64,000 nucleotides of DNA from Eurosta solidaginis (Eukaryota; Arthropoda; Insecta; Diptera; Tephritidae): the NCBI RefSeq assembly GCF_040869045.1, contig NC_090319.1:49262779-49326778 (forward strand). Reading direction: 5' to 3'. How positions within the stretch are numbered: the first letter of the stretch is position 1; every line of letters starts with the position of its first letter. A model generated the notes under the pieces. That model was not told the DNA's origin. It ran no database searches and saw only the letters and a program-made list of their open reading frames with translations. Of this stretch, positions 1 through 10,639 are shown piece after piece. A program made the translations under genes and the position numbers.

Positions 1-713
1 AAGTGTACTTTCGAAAAATTACGCAGTATCTTAAAAAACCTTGTCTTATTCAATCAAACTAAAACTACGCAAAAAGCAAGTGCGCATGCCCAGCAATTGT
101 GAAATTTTACTATAGAATACTATAATGCAATATTCTTGTATACGTGTACGTAGGTTAGGGTTAGTCGACACCCATTGGTGGGCCAGACACTCCTTGGTGG
201 CACCTAGCTTTAAATAGTGAGAAAGGTCAAAACAGAATGGGTTGGAGAGCAATCTCAAGCGGCCTCACAATAGTGGTAGAGGAAAGTATAGACTAAACCT
301 TCTCTGGTATGCGTGTTTGTATTTTATGTGCATATACATACAAGTAAATGAGGTTATTACTCTCTACCATGCGTAATAGAAAAATCAGTAACGTGGAGAA
401 TGGTACACACACCCCCACTTATAGTAAAACATTTGCACAAAGCAAAGAAATTGATGTGCAAAACCGCAATATTTTAAAAGAGTATGTTTGAGCTCCCATC
501 CAATGATACGACCCCATGGCAATAAATGCGAGCGTTTAGGTAAGAGAAACCTCCATTGCTAACAGATGTTTAAGAGAAATTTTAGGCACTAAAGAATGAA
601 AAAAAAAATTTGGTACAGTTGTGGTAGGAGACTTCTGGTTACCAAAGAAAACCAAATTGTTGTGCGGTCTCAGGGAAAATCGTATTGCTTCGTCATCAGT
701 CTGATAAAGTACG
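1..713. other. Unassigned AT-rich sequence left of the first LINE
   Basis: I see no supported gene. A GGTTAGGGTTAG string near 151-164 resembles the TTAGG-like 3' tails of the RNase H LINE fragments elsewhere in the window, so 150-310 may be an old LINE 3' end, but I cannot show it. An open frame entered from 596 runs into the LINE by chance; the LINE itself starts after the target duplication at 714-723. Confidence 0.4.
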
Positions 714-745
714 AGTATAGGGCGCTTCCCAAGGCAGTCGGTTCT

Positions 746-1462
746 ATGTACCGGAGCGACTCGGGATTTTTCCCGACCAAGGACTGTCATTTCAGTGTAA
801 CCCCATTTAATTTGTTGCGTCCCACCCACAAATTGTCATCCTCCCAGCAGCTCCTTGCAGCAGGACTGCTCCATATTCTCTTACTCCGGGAAGGCAACGA
901 ATCCAATCCGGGTCCGTCTCCTGACCCCGGTCCTGAGAAATGGTTTTGCTGCATCTGCCGGAAAAGAACCTTTTTAGGACGGTCATACTCTGTTCAGTGT
1001 GTCTCGTGTAAGGGATGGTTGCATCGGACAGGTTGTTCTGGGCTTGATCCCAAAACCCGACGTCCACGTAACTTTTATAAATATTTTGTGGCTCCTTGCT
1101 GTTCACGCCCAAGGGCGTCCCGTAGTCTACGCCTAAGCGCCCCGCCACTTCCTTCAAGCAGCCCCGCTGCTCCGCAAGCCACAACAAGTACCCGCTGCTG
1201 CTCGCGCCCCACGGCGCCAACAACTCAAACAGCTGCTACCACTCATAACTACTACCTTCGTAGTAGAGTCGGTAGCAATGCTGAGCATCAGCCCCTGCCC
1301 CCGTCTTCTCCCCTCCTCTTTTCCGGCAGCAATCGTGTAGGTCAGGGAAACAGACTCTTAGTCCCTACCTCCGTTTGCACCGTTTGCCAGCACAGAATAT
1401 ATACATATGTTCGCGTCATCCGCCCAATGCAGCTCCTGCCTTGGGTGGTGCCACTTTCCTAG
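746..1462 (+). pseudogene. LINE ORF, N-terminal part: 2A-like motif and PHD-like finger 1
   Basis: The first ATG in this frame inside the element is at 746; the frame is open further upstream but that part lies outside the TSD. After a hydrophobic Leu-rich stretch (LLAAGLLHILLL) comes EGNESNPGP, with N-P-G-P at 905-916. This is the ribosome-skipping 2A pattern ExNPGP, but the usual Asp before it is Gly here. It is followed by a Cys/His cluster with CCIC, QCVSC, a GWLH block, CSGL and a final PCC, spaced like a PHD/zinc-ribbon finger. Known family precedent: CR1/L2-like and sea-urchin LINEs carry 2A followed by a PHD-like finger. A Ser/Pro/Ala/Thr-rich linker follows. The frame shifts near 1400, just inside the second finger (CTVC at 1378-1389). 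Confidence 0.75.
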
Positions 1463-2666
1463 ATGTTCTGGTCTCCGCGACGGCAACCCCCCGGCGGGTT
1501 TCATCGCGCCATGTTGCCAGGTCGCAAACCCAAATCATCCGGGTACCCCAATGCTTGCCCAAGGACGCCCAGTCCCAGGGCCACAACAGCAATTGCGTCC
1601 TGGCCTTCCACAACCCAGGCGTAGTCACCCGTCACTTACCCCCAGAGTGGCGGCGCCTCCCCTTATGCACTTCAGAATTCTGCAGATAAACTGTAATGGA
1701 CTAACTGGGAAGATTATGGAGATAGTCGATTTCATGAAGCGGCACAACATCCGCATTGCTGCGATTCAAGAGACTAAACTCACAGCAAGATCTGCATTGC
1801 AGACCTGCTCTGGGTATAATGTCCACAAGAAAGACCGCGAGAGCGGAAATGGAGGCGGCCTCGCGTTTATCATACACCACTCTGTGCAATATTATATATT
1901 TGATCCTGGCATCGACCGCAGGGACAATGTCTTAGAACGTCAAGGCCTATCTGTCCGGTCAGGCGATGCAAACCTAGAAATCATCAACATCTATATCCCT
2001 CCTGCCACCTGTTGCCCCAGTGGATACCGCCCTAATATCAGAGTCTTACTCACTGGCAACAATCGCATTATCTTAGGCGATTTCAATGCCCATCACGATC
2101 TATGGCACTCAAACTTGCGGGCGGACAGTAGGGGTGAGATGTTGGCGGATCAAATAGAAGAAACGACGTTATGCACAATAAAAGGAGACGCCCCCACACG
2201 TATGGTAGGAAGCTGTCATAGCTCGCCAGATATCTCAATCGTGAGCGCAGAACTCGTAAACTGCGTCAACTGGCAGCCGATGGTAACATTGGCATCCGAC
2301 CACCTGCCTATACTTATTTCGCTCGAGCGTACCGCCGACTTCATCGTCACCGAAAACCGCACTTTCATAAACTTCAAAAAAGGAAAGTGGGAAGAATATA
2401 AATCTGCAACAGACAGCAGCTTTGCTGCCCTCCCTATCCCGACTGATGCCCGCCAAGGGGAGCGTGCCTTCCGTAAGGTCATTAAATCCGCCTCGGCACG
2501 TTTCATTCCCGCCGGGAGAATTCCCGAAATCCGGCCCCACTTCCCGGCGGAGGCCGCAAACTTAGCGAGAGAACGTGACCTTATAAGGCAGCTTGATCCA
2601 GGCGACCCCCAAATAAGGGATATAAACCAACGCATCAGATTGGACGAACACAAGCGGGCGAAATGA
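1407..2666 (+). pseudogene. LINE ORF, middle part: PHD-like finger 2 and AP endonuclease
   Basis: After the frameshift the protein continues with QCSSC, a GWCH block, CSGL and APCC. Joined to CTVC in the preceding frame this repeats the spacing of finger 1, so the fingers look like a tandem duplication. From about 1669 the endonuclease begins: LQINCNGL, then AAIQETKL (metal-binding Glu), GGGLAFII, LGDFNAHH (Asp/Asn pair), SSPDISIV and ASDHLPI (catalytic His). All the usual AP-endonuclease blocks are visible in order, so this domain looks intact. It would nick target DNA to prime reverse transcription. A TGA at 2664-2666 ends the frame; the same frame continues with RT sequence, so it is a premature stop, possibly a decayed CGA. 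Confidence 0.8.
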
Positions 2667-3716
2667 GAGGAGCACCTAAGAGGTTGTAACCTCTCTACCG
2701 GTGTGGGTAAACTTTGGTCCACCGTAAAGTCCCTATCGAATCCGCCTAAGCACAAAGACAAAGTTTCCATCGCCTTTGGCGATAAAGTGCTAACGGATGC
2801 GAAAAAATGCGCGAGCGCTTTCTGCCGACAATATATAATGCATTCTACGGTCGACAAAGATAGACGGAGGGCCAACAGACACGCACATAAACACAAATTC
2901 AGCGCGTCACCAATCACCATCACCGCTAAAGAGGTTGAGGACGCCATTGGTCGCGCTAAACCATCCAAAGCAGTGGGCCCAGACGGCATAGCCATGCCGA
3001 TGCTTAAAAGCCTAGGGAAAGAGGGTTTCAAATATTTAGCGTATGTCATCAACCTGTCTCTTTCCACCTTTGTCATACCCGCAAAATGGAAAATGGCCCA
3101 GGTGGTCCCGCTACTAAAGCCTGGGAAACCAGCTAACATAGGAGAGTCGTGTCGTCCGATTTCTCTCCTATCGCCAGTAGCAAAGACGCTTGAAGCCATT
3201 TTTCTCCCTTATTTCCAAACAAATTTGCAGCTAGCCTCTCATCATCATGTCTTCAGAAAACTCCATAGCACTACCACCGCGCTAAATGCCATTAGCACCC
3301 AGATAAATCGTTACTGCAAGACCTGGAAGGGTCTACCCTTCCCCCATGTCTTAAAAGGTGGACCAAGGAGAATTAAACAAGGGGTGCCTCACGGTGGTGT
3401 CTTATCCCCACTGTTGTTTAATTTCTACATATCTAAGCTACCTTCACCACCGGAAGGAGTCACAATCGTTTCCTACGCCGATGACTGCACAATAATGGCC
3501 ACAGGCCCAGGCCTAAAGATCGATGAGCTATGCAATAAAATAAACGGCTACCTCCCTGATCTCTCCAGTTTTTTCGCCTCGCGAAACCTGGCATTATCAC
3601 CGACTAAATCTTCCGCGACCTTATTTACAACATGGACGTCCCATTTTGAACATCCACGTCGATGGCACCACGGTACCGACTGTCCTACACCCCAAAATCT
3701 TGGGTGTGACGTTTGA
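2667..3716 (+). pseudogene. LINE ORF, reverse transcriptase part lacking motif A
   Basis: This is in the same frame as the endonuclease, resuming after the stop at 2664. Visible blocks are AKPSKAVGPDGI, a CRPISLLSPVAKTLE block, FRKLHSTTTALNAIS, QGVPHGGVLSPLLFNFYI and SYADDCTI, with Y-A-D-D at 3474-3485. Between about 3318 and 3360 the block that normally contains F-D-x-V (palm motif A with the first catalytic Asp) is absent; the short stretch there reads in another frame as a piece of the region just after motif A. I infer an internal deletion of tens of codons. Without motif A this copy cannot encode an active RT. GVPHGG replaces the usual GVPQGG. The frame breaks again near 3650-3700. Confidence 0.8.
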
Positions 3717-4089
3717 TCAGGATCTACATTTTGGTGAGCACGCAGCCGAAATTGTTTTGAGAATTCAGAGCCGTAACAAAATCCTCAAATCCCTCGCTGG
3801 CAATACCTGGGGAAAAGATAAAGAAACGCTCATGACTACATACAAAGCAATTAGCCAGCCGATTACGTGCTACGCGTCACCCATATGGTCGCCAAGCCTA
3901 AAAATTATCCACTGGAAGAAGCTACAGGCCTGCCAAAATACTGCTCTCAGAATTGCCACGGGCTGTCTTCGTATGTCCCCAGAACGCCATCTGCATAATG
4001 AGGCGAGAATACAACCCAACAGGGAGAGAAATGAGATGCTGACCAAACAGTTCCTGTTGAATAACCTGAGCATCCCAACAGACATCTGA
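3646..4089 (+). pseudogene. LINE ORF, post-RT thumb/connection part
   Basis: A +1 frame relative to the RT carries LHPKILGVTFDQDLHFGEH, the block that follows the RT palm in jockey-like elements, then a helix-rich region with CYASPIWSPSL and CQNTALRIATG. The frame ends at a stop at 4087-4089. The downstream frame opened by CAT at 4083 continues the protein with DEPAPPRGLRSHLRKH, so a further 1-nt shift near 4080 separates this piece from the C-terminus. Confidence 0.75.
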
Positions 4090-4562
4090 TTGATGAACCA
4101 GCACCGCCTAGGGGCTTAAGGAGTCATCTCCGTAAGCATTTTGAGGAAATACGGCACCTGAGAACCCGGCCGTATGAAGCGAAAAAACACAAGCAGTTCC
4201 TTGGTGAACTCCATAAACAGGCGTCGGACCTTTATGCCGGGAATTTCCCGGTGAATCCAGTACTCAAAGAAAAGTATCCAAAACTCGCGGAAGAGGAACG
4301 CATACTCCCCAGGAAAACGCGTGTCACTTTTGCTCAACTTCGTTCTGGATACTGTAACAGGTTAAACTCTTACCTATACAGAATCAACCCCGACATACAA
4401 AATGTATGCTCCGCTTGCAATGTGTCCCCACATGACACCAACCATCTCTTTAATTGTAATGTGGAACCAACGCCTCTAACACCCCTTTCCTTATGGTCCA
4501 CCCCTGTTGAAACAGCAAGTTTCCTTGGACCCCCGTTGGAGGATATTGATGACAATTTGTGA
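4083..4562 (+). pseudogene. LINE ORF, C-terminal part with Cys/His knuckle
   Basis: The frame entered at 4083 runs to a stop at 4560-4562. Near the end it has CSACN, HDTNHLFNC and a PLTPLSLWSTPVETASFLG block. The C-x2-C...H-x4-C arrangement followed by a Trp-containing LW-P-V tail is the usual C-terminus of jockey-type ORF2 proteins and may bind the element RNA. The short 3' UTR after it reads GGGGCGAAGCATTGCTACAA and then the CAA tail. Confidence 0.75.
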
Positions 4563-4622
4563 TCGGTCGCGGCTGTTGGGTGGGGCGAAGCATTGCTACA
4601 ACAACAACAACCAGTATAGGGC

Positions 4623-5133
4623 CTATACTATAGGCGATATATGTACATATATGATGCTTCTTAATGAAGCATTTTTAAGGAAACTCTTTATTATTTACGA
4701 ACTGTTACGCACTATTAAAGAGGAATATTGATTTAACGATGTGATTTAAAAGATGTGCAACGTTCGCGTTGTCTGCCAGCGGACGTGAATGATCATTGAA
4801 AACGCATCTGCAAGTCTAGTTTAAAAAAAAAATGTCGTGAGTGCCAATTACTAGTGAAGTTCGATGTGTAAACATACAGTGTACGTCCAGAAAACAAATG
4901 TCCTAAATGAACTGAAGCTCGCCCAGAGGTATAAGCTAAACCAAAGCAGAGGTGACTTTACCAGATACAAATAATTTCGGGGCCTTTGAGAAGAGCTTCA
5001 AGCAGCAGCTGATCGATAGCATGTTATATAATCGGCTTGTTATTGAGTTTTCGGCTTGTTATTGCCATGTCATCTTCTTCTTATTGATGGTAAGGATTAC
5101 CAGCTTGTTAACGACGATTTCTATTTATCTAGG
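4623..5133. other. Unassigned AT-rich stretch
   Basis: I see no gene or recognisable repeat. The sequence after the LINE target duplication starts with a short imperfect palindrome around CCTATACTATAGG. Reading frames are short and lack family motifs. Confidence 0.4.
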
Positions 5134-5955
5134 TTAGGTTAGGTGGTAACAGCTGTGGTAGAGGAAGCTTATTTGGACAACATGCAGGTCAGTTGTGCTA
5201 CCACGTAAAATATACGGTATGAGGTAGCTATAGCTACTTAGGGAATCGTTGCGTAGCAACAACATAGTTTCGAATAAGACCTATCTCAACCTTGGATAAA
5301 TCTTCCGGAGATCCAAGTGTCGCTACAGAAATAATTTCGCCTAGCTCTGGCAAAATATGGGCAATCAAGCATAAATGAACTCGATGACTCCACCTCATCA
5401 TCTTGCATACAGCTGCAGTAGTAAGGGCTTTACAGCATTGAGACATAGCGCATGGATTCCCATTGAACAGTGTTCTGTCAAAACCCTAGTGACATTGATA
5501 GACGAGCTTTAGTGAACGCAATCATTTCGGCAGACCCCCGCCGCCCACATCCGGCCAGAAACAACCTGTTAGCCTGCAAGAGGTGGTGTCCACCCAACTC
5601 TTGCTGAGCTGACACGAGGCCTATCTATACAGTAGAAGACCACAACTGGCAGGCAGAATTCCGAAATGCCTACCGCTATCCGCGATCCATTTTTTGATGC
5701 GTGATAAAAGATCCGCTTGAGAGTTGCCCGGGATATCACTGCGTCCCGGGACCCAGTAATCTGTATCATGAAATAGTTCGATGCACCCTCTATCGCATTA
5801 TAGTAGCTACCAAGAGTTCATAGCTGATTGGCTATCAGAGTAGATTTTAAAATTACCTAACGGTAGTAGCACTGTATAGCATAATCGCGGCACCAGTGAT
5901 CAGCCAACTTAAACTTGCGGCTTACATTTAGCTCTTAACAAAAGATCCCCCAAAA
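5134..5955 (-). mobile_element. RNase H LINE (family A), 3' fragment
   Basis: Read on the minus strand this matches the 3' third of the element at 8112-10314: from the start of the RNase H region (the GCTAAATGTAAGCCGCAAGTTTAAG segment at its high end) through the zinc-knuckle region to the 3' UTR and the TTAGGTTAGG-type tail at 5134. Frames are broken by indels and stops. The upstream part of the element is missing, so this is a 5'-truncated relic. I found no target duplication. Confidence 0.7.
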
Positions 5956-6027
5956 GCAAACAAAGAAAATGCTTTATGATATTTGGTTTCATATCGTTAT
6001 CACTTCGCATATATATACATATGTACA

Positions 6028-7013
6028 TCTAATATATAAAATTCTTCTGTCACGGTTTTAGAGGCTGAACTCCTCCGAAACGGCTGAACCGATTCTCATG
6101 AAATTTTGTGAGCATATTGGGTAGGTCTGAGAATCGGCCAACGTCTACCTTTTTTTCGCTACGTGTCTATGGTCTTGAGATCAAAACGTGGACCCGGGTA
6201 CCCCTAGAATGTGTTTATACAATATGGATATCAAATAAAAGCTGTTGATGAGTGCCTTTGTACAGCGTAGTCTTCATACCTATTGGTGACTAGGGTCTCG
6301 AGATATAGGCCAAAACGTGGACCTGGGTACCCCTAGAATGTGTTTGTATAATATGGGTAACAAATGAAGGCTGTTGATGCGTGCTTTAGTAGAGGGTAAT
6401 TTTTATACCCCTGGGTGACTAGGGTCTCGAGATATAGGCCAAAACGTGGACCCGGGTACCCCTAGAATGTATTTTTACAATATGGATATCAAATGAAAGC
6501 TGTTGATGAGACCTCTAAAGTTCATTGTGATATTCGATTTATTCGAAATAAAGGCAAGAATTAATCATACCCACATACCTATTTACATACGTCCTATTCG
6601 ATTTGCCTGAAATTACGTATATAAATTTGCCTATATTAGTATTTGCGATGCTTTTTTCCGGGAAGTATACCAGAGACGGACTGGGACTGTGATTAGGACT
6701 AGGACGGGGACTGAGACTGAGACTCGGAGTGGGACTGGAACTGAGACTCGGAATGGGACTGGAACAAAATACATACCATCCTCTGGGACTGGCAATAAGA
6801 GATGAAGAAGAATGAGAAAAGAGAGAAGGAGACTGAGAAAGATATAGAATGGGACGAAGATGGAGATGAAGCGAAAAAGACGGAGGGAGGAGTGAATAAA
6901 AAGATTAGGAAAAAGTGCAGAGGGTTAGGGCAGAGTTATGCGGAAAAAGCTTATTAAAATGTATGCAGATAAGCCAAATTTAGGGCAGAACAACGTCTGC
7001 CGGGTCTGCTAGT
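6028..7013 (+). mobile_element. Non-autonomous Helitron-like element, copy 1
   Basis: It begins TCTAATATATAAAATTC and ends CGGGTCTGCTAGT, a CTAGT-terminated end of the kind seen in insect Helitron/Helentron-like repeats. It is closely similar to 58596-59759 throughout. Inside are about three tandem ~120-bp units containing AAACGTGGACCCGGGTACCC, then a GGGACT/GAGACT minisatellite near 6675-6770, and a purine-rich stretch. There is no coding capacity. No TSD is expected for this class. Confidence 0.65.
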
Positions 7014-7485
7014 ATACATATAAAAGAAAATATGAAAAACTGTACACATCAATACTAGAACAACCACTTTAAACGTTGTCGTCATCTCCATCAACAAATA
7101 GAGGCATGGTCTTTTGCTTGCTTGCTTCCTAACCCCGACTCACCCCATTCGCTACTTTTTGTCGCCAGCCACACAGCGGTTAGTCTAGAAAAAAACTCAA
7201 AAAAGAAAAGTAAAATGTGTGATATGTCAATGACCATTACCTAATGGATTTCACAAGCTGACTGACATAGTAGTGCCCAACTCTCTCACGGATTACAACA
7301 AATAATAATTGTTTTATTAGTTCAGCACAATTATTACCAGCAGTCGCTACCCTACCAGCTAGAGACTCTGCTTAATAAGTTGCTAAGTTTTATAATCATT
7401 TGCTGACTTCGGATTCATGAATGCGAGAACAGCAAAAGACTCCAGTCCTTTGAAAAAATGTCGCTGTTGTAGCCATCTCAATGAG
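7014..7485. other. Unassigned stretch
   Basis: I see no gene or repeat here; the frames are short and there are no motifs. Confidence 0.35.
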
Positions 7486-7489
7486 ATGG

Positions 7490-7592
7490 GCCGTAGTCCT
7501 CCTCTGCTTTAATAGGCGGGTTCCGATAAAAATACTTTCTTAGCCGGAGCATCATCTTTCATTCGCAGCCAGCGTAGCCGCTATGTGTATTA
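7490..7592 (-). mobile_element. RTE-like LINE scrap
   Basis: The string GGCGGGTTCCGATA and the following ~80 bp match the 22090-22210 part of the RTE-like fragment at 21948-22457 with many substitutions. Only about 100 bp is left, with no open frame. Confidence 0.55.
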
Positions 7593-7628
7593 AAATAATT
7601 AACTTTTATAATTCATTGTTATAGCTGC

Positions 7629-7870
7629 AGCCGCCGTGGTGTGCTGACAGCGTGCTCCACCATCCACACCCAAGATCCTGGGGTTTCTAAGCGGCGTCGC
7701 CCCCCGGCAGTGTTTGTCAAGCACTCCGCTTGTATATCTGCTCAGTGAAAACTCATCTGCCTGGTAGATGTCGTTCGGAGTCGACATAAAACAAGTAGGT
7801 CCCGTCCCGCCAATTTGTAGGAAAAATTAAGAGAAGCACGATGCAAATTGAAAGAGAAGCTCGGCTTAAA
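7629..7870 (+). mobile_element. tRNA-derived SINE copy 1, internally deleted
   Basis: It starts GCCGCCGTGGTGTG, the tRNA-like head also seen at 25462, and continues with the GGCGTCGCCCC-CGGCAGTGTTT, AAAACTCATCTGCC and GTCCCGTCCCGCCAATTTGT body blocks shared with the copy at 61295. The part after GATCCTGGGG, including the rest of the B-box region and the poly-T-rich middle, is deleted. It abuts the 3' end of a different repeat at 7871. Confidence 0.65.
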
Positions 7871-8092
7871 ATGGCGATATCCCGAAATGGCGTCCACCGA
7901 TAGAACTATGGCTCACTCCCTTTTAAAATATTCTTTAATACTTTCTGTTTGATACCGATGTCATACAAACACATTCCAGGGTTACCTTAGGTTCATTTTC
8001 CTACATGGTGATTTTCCCTTATTTTGTCTCCAAAGCTCTCAGCTGAGTATGTAATGTTCGGTTACACCCGAACTTAGCCTTCCTTACTTGTT
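7871..8092 (+). repeat. 3' end fragment of the TATACTCAG non-coding element
   Basis: This matches the terminal ~220 bp of the elements at 33369 and 53006: the last tandem-unit relic (GGCGATATCCCGAAATGGCG), then GTAATGTTCGGTTACACCCG and the ACTTGTT end. GTTCGG/CCGAAC forms a 6-bp hairpin with a GTGTAA-type loop just before the end. Confidence 0.7.
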
Positions 8093-8111
8093 TTTATTTA
8101 AAAGTTTAGTG

Positions 8112-9439
8112 TCACCTAAGGATTTGAGGCCAATCAGTCTCTGGTCGTTTCTTCTTAAGACGTTTGAGCGGTTGATTGACCTGTACCTACGGGAAAGGAT
8201 ACCTCGGGGGTTACTGTCGGCTTCACAGCATGCGTACTGAAAGGGCAGATCGATGAAAACGGCTCTCCATTCGATTGTAAAGTAAATAGAGTGGTCCCTA
8301 GAACACAAAGAGTATGCTCTATGTTCCTTTCTACACATTGAGGGGGCTTTTAATAACGTCTTACCGGGGGCAATCGAAAGATCTCTGGTGAGTTTAGAAG
8401 TCGAGGAGGCTCTTGTTGAATTTATTAGCAAACTTCTATGCAGAAGAATCGTCGCAGCGGAGTGGGGAGGGGCCATTATTGAGAGGAAGGTGTGCAGGGG
8501 CACGCCACAGGAGGTGTCCTATCTCCTCTGCTCTGGGTTGTGGTAGTCAAAGAGTTTCTTGTGGAGCTGGAAGCCAATGGCTTTCGGACTGGTTGCCTAT
8601 GCAGATGACCTCGCTATCCTAGTCAGAGGCAAATTTCTGGACACCCTGCACGATGTTCTGCAGGGCTACCTGGATACTGTGGCTAGGTGGGCTGAATCAT
8701 GTGGATTGGCGTTCAACGCGGGAAAAACGGAATTGGTTCTTTTTACAAGGAGATATAAGATGTCAGATTTCAGAACTCCCTCGATTGGAGAGTACCGTTG
8801 GTACTTTCTGATAGGGTTAAATATTTAGGGATTGTTTTGGACAAGAAACTGTCCTGGAGACCCAATGTGGAAGATCAGACCAGGAAGGCCGCCGTTGACT
8901 TGTACTTCTGCAGAGGAGCTATCGGAAAGATATGGGGACTCTCGCCAGGAGTAGTACACTGGCTTTATGAGATGGTGGTCAAACCGATTCTGCTATATAG
9001 GGTGCTGGTCTGGTGGAAAGCACTGGACACGGCGAGCACCTCCAAAATGTTAATGTGTGTGCAACGGACGGCGGTGATCAGTATCAGTGGCGCTCTCAGA
9101 ACAACACCTACCTTGGTACTGAACGTCATGCTGAACATATACCCATTAGATATTGCGGGAAAGGCGGCCGCGGCAAGGTCGTTGGTCAGGCTTCGTGATA
9201 TGGGCTATGGGCTTTCCGGCTGCAGACACTCTAGCCTTCTTACCAGTTTTGACTTTATCCCGGACAGAACGGACTATTGTATGCCGATAACTGCTCCCTA
9301 TACAACCTTCGCCCCAGTCATTCCACCGAGAGAGGAGTCGGGAAGAGGAATTATCTGGGGCATGGGACCGGTTAACTTGTTCACGGATGGGTCGAAGCTG
9401 GACGGAAAGGTTGGTGAGGTATCTTTTGTCAAGAGCTAA
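8112..9439 (+). pseudogene. Family A LINE reverse transcriptase remnant
   Basis: It starts at a LRPISL block (8120s) and continues over several frames: a KTFERLIDLYLRERI segment, GAFNNVLPGAIE (motif A region with the catalytic Asp replaced by Gly), CRGTP (motif B, with Q-G-G-V damaged), VAYADDLAI with Y-A-D-D at 8598-8609, and KYLGIVLDKKLSWRPNVE. After this come a CVQRTAVISISGALRTTPT block and the lead-in to RNase H, FTDGSK at 9380-9397. Stops and frameshifts make it non-functional. The last frame ends at 9437-9439 because a base is missing near 9415; the other frame carries on directly into RNase H. Confidence 0.75.
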
Positions 9440-9862
9440 ATATAAGCCGCAAGTTTAAGTTGGCTGACCACTGCAGTGTATTCCAAGCGGAAGTTGCTGC
9501 GACGAAGGATGCGGTGGATGTTATGCTATTCAGTGCTACTACGGTTAGGGAATTTAACATCTACTCTGATAGCCAAGCGGCTATCAAGGCCTTGAGCTCA
9601 ACTACAGTGCGATCGAGGGTGGTCTGGGAGTGCCTGACCTCGCTCGCGATTGCATCGAATTATTTTACAATTAAGATTATCTGGGTCCCGGGCCATAGTG
9701 ATATCCCGGGTAACTGTGAAGCGGATCTCTTAGCCCGCATCAGTACAATTGAACCGGATGAAGATGGCTGTAGGGATTTCGGGGTTCCGCTGGCCGCCTG
9801 TGGATTGCTCCTGCCTCGAGTCAGCTCAGCAAACGTTGTGTGGACACCACGTCTTGCAGGGT
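9440..9862 (+). pseudogene. Family A LINE RNase H domain
   Basis: With TDGSK just upstream, this frame supplies FQAEVAA (Glu), YSDSQAAIKAL (Asp) and PGHSDIPGNCEADLLA (final Asp), so all four acidic residues of an RNase H1-type active site are visible, though split by the 1-nt shift near 9415. The domain would remove the RNA strand during element copying. The frame ends at a TAG at 9862. The Cys/His region follows in other frames (SSCSCMEDDEVESPTHFMLDC). Confidence 0.75.
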
Positions 9863-10434
9863 AGCAAGATCATTCTGGCCGAATGTGGATAGCAGGAGGT
9901 CTGCTGAATAATTGGGTTCACTAAGGCTCACCTATCAATGTTGATTGGGGCTTTGACAGGGCACTGTCCGATGGGTATCCATGCGATACGTCTCAATGTA
10001 CTGGAAACTCCATCCAGCTGCAGCTGTATGGAGGATGATGAGGTGGAATCACCAACTCACTTTATGCTTGATTGCCCAGCTTTTGCCAGGACTAGGCGAA
10101 AGTACGTCGGTCGCGACTCACTTGGATCTCCCGAGGATTTATCCAAAGTTGAGATCGGTATCATTCGGAGCTTTATCGCTGCTACTCAACGATTCTCTAA
10201 GTAGCTAGATCTAAGTCACCGTTATTTTTGGTGTATGTGGTATCACAACGGACCATCGTGTTGTCCAAGTGAGCTATCCTTATCAGGGCAGCTACCACCT
10301 AACTTAACCTAACCTTAGTGCAAATGCCAACCTAGGCCTTCAAAAATAAGATCCCGCATCAACCTTTTCAATATCGCTTACAAATGGGAACATATATTTT
10401 GCTAATTGATCTTGTTGTTGATGTTTTTGTAGTA

Positions 10435-10614
10435 GTGCTGCTTTTCTCGTGTTAACGGACGGACGGATGGGCGGACAGGGCTCAAATTTTTTTTTCAATA
10501 CTGATGATTTTGATATATGGAAGTCTATATCTATCTCGATTCCTTTATGCTTGTACAACCAACCGTTATCCAATCAAAGTTAATATACTCTGTGTGCATA
10601 GCACGCTGAGTATA
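10435..10614 (-). repeat. 5' end fragment of the TATACTCAG non-coding element
   Basis: On the minus strand this begins TTTTTTATACTCAGCGTG, runs through AACTTTGATTGGATAACGG and GAATCGAGATAGATATAGAC, and stops after a CGTCCGTTAAC-type string. It matches the first ~180 bp of the copies at 33369, 37597 and 53006. The 3' part is absent. Confidence 0.7.
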
Positions 10615-10639
10615 AAAAAGGGATGAGGAAACGAAAGAT

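Larger units (their letters stand above)
724..4612 (+). mobile_element. Full-length, inactivated non-LTR retrotransposon (jockey/CR1-like)
   Basis: The element is bounded by a 10-bp direct repeat AGTATAGGGC at 714-723 and 4613-4622, which I read as its target site duplication. It ends 3' in TGCTACAACAACAACAACC, a (CAA)n tail rather than poly(A). Domain order in the broken reading frames is a 2A-like peptide, PHD-like finger 1, PHD-like finger 2, AP-type endonuclease, reverse transcriptase, and a C-terminal Cys/His knuckle. No RNase H domain is visible, which argues against the I/LOA groups and fits jockey/CR1-type elements; I do not assign the clade. Three frameshifts, one stop codon and loss of RT motif A make this copy non-functional. 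Complete ends plus a perfect TSD suggest full-length insertion followed by decay. Confidence 0.85.
8112..10314 (+). mobile_element. RNase H LINE (family A), 5'-truncated copy
   Basis: The fragment begins inside the RT coding region and runs to a TAACTTAACCTAACC 3' tail. TTAGTG at 8106-8111 and 10315-10320 may be a short target duplication. The order RT, RNase H, Cys/His region, 3' UTR and the presence of RNase H place it in the I/LOA/R1 side of the non-LTR tree; I do not assign a clade. Other pieces of the same family are at 5134-5955 and 27190-28311. Confidence 0.8.

Noticed and set aside
596..745. Upstream extension of the LINE frame
   Set aside because: Lies outside the TSD-defined element start at 724, so it is chance open sequence in the flank.
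2216..3199. 327-codon antisense frame across the LINE endonuclease/RT
   Set aside because: Opposite strand of clear endonuclease and RT motifs; no motif of its own.
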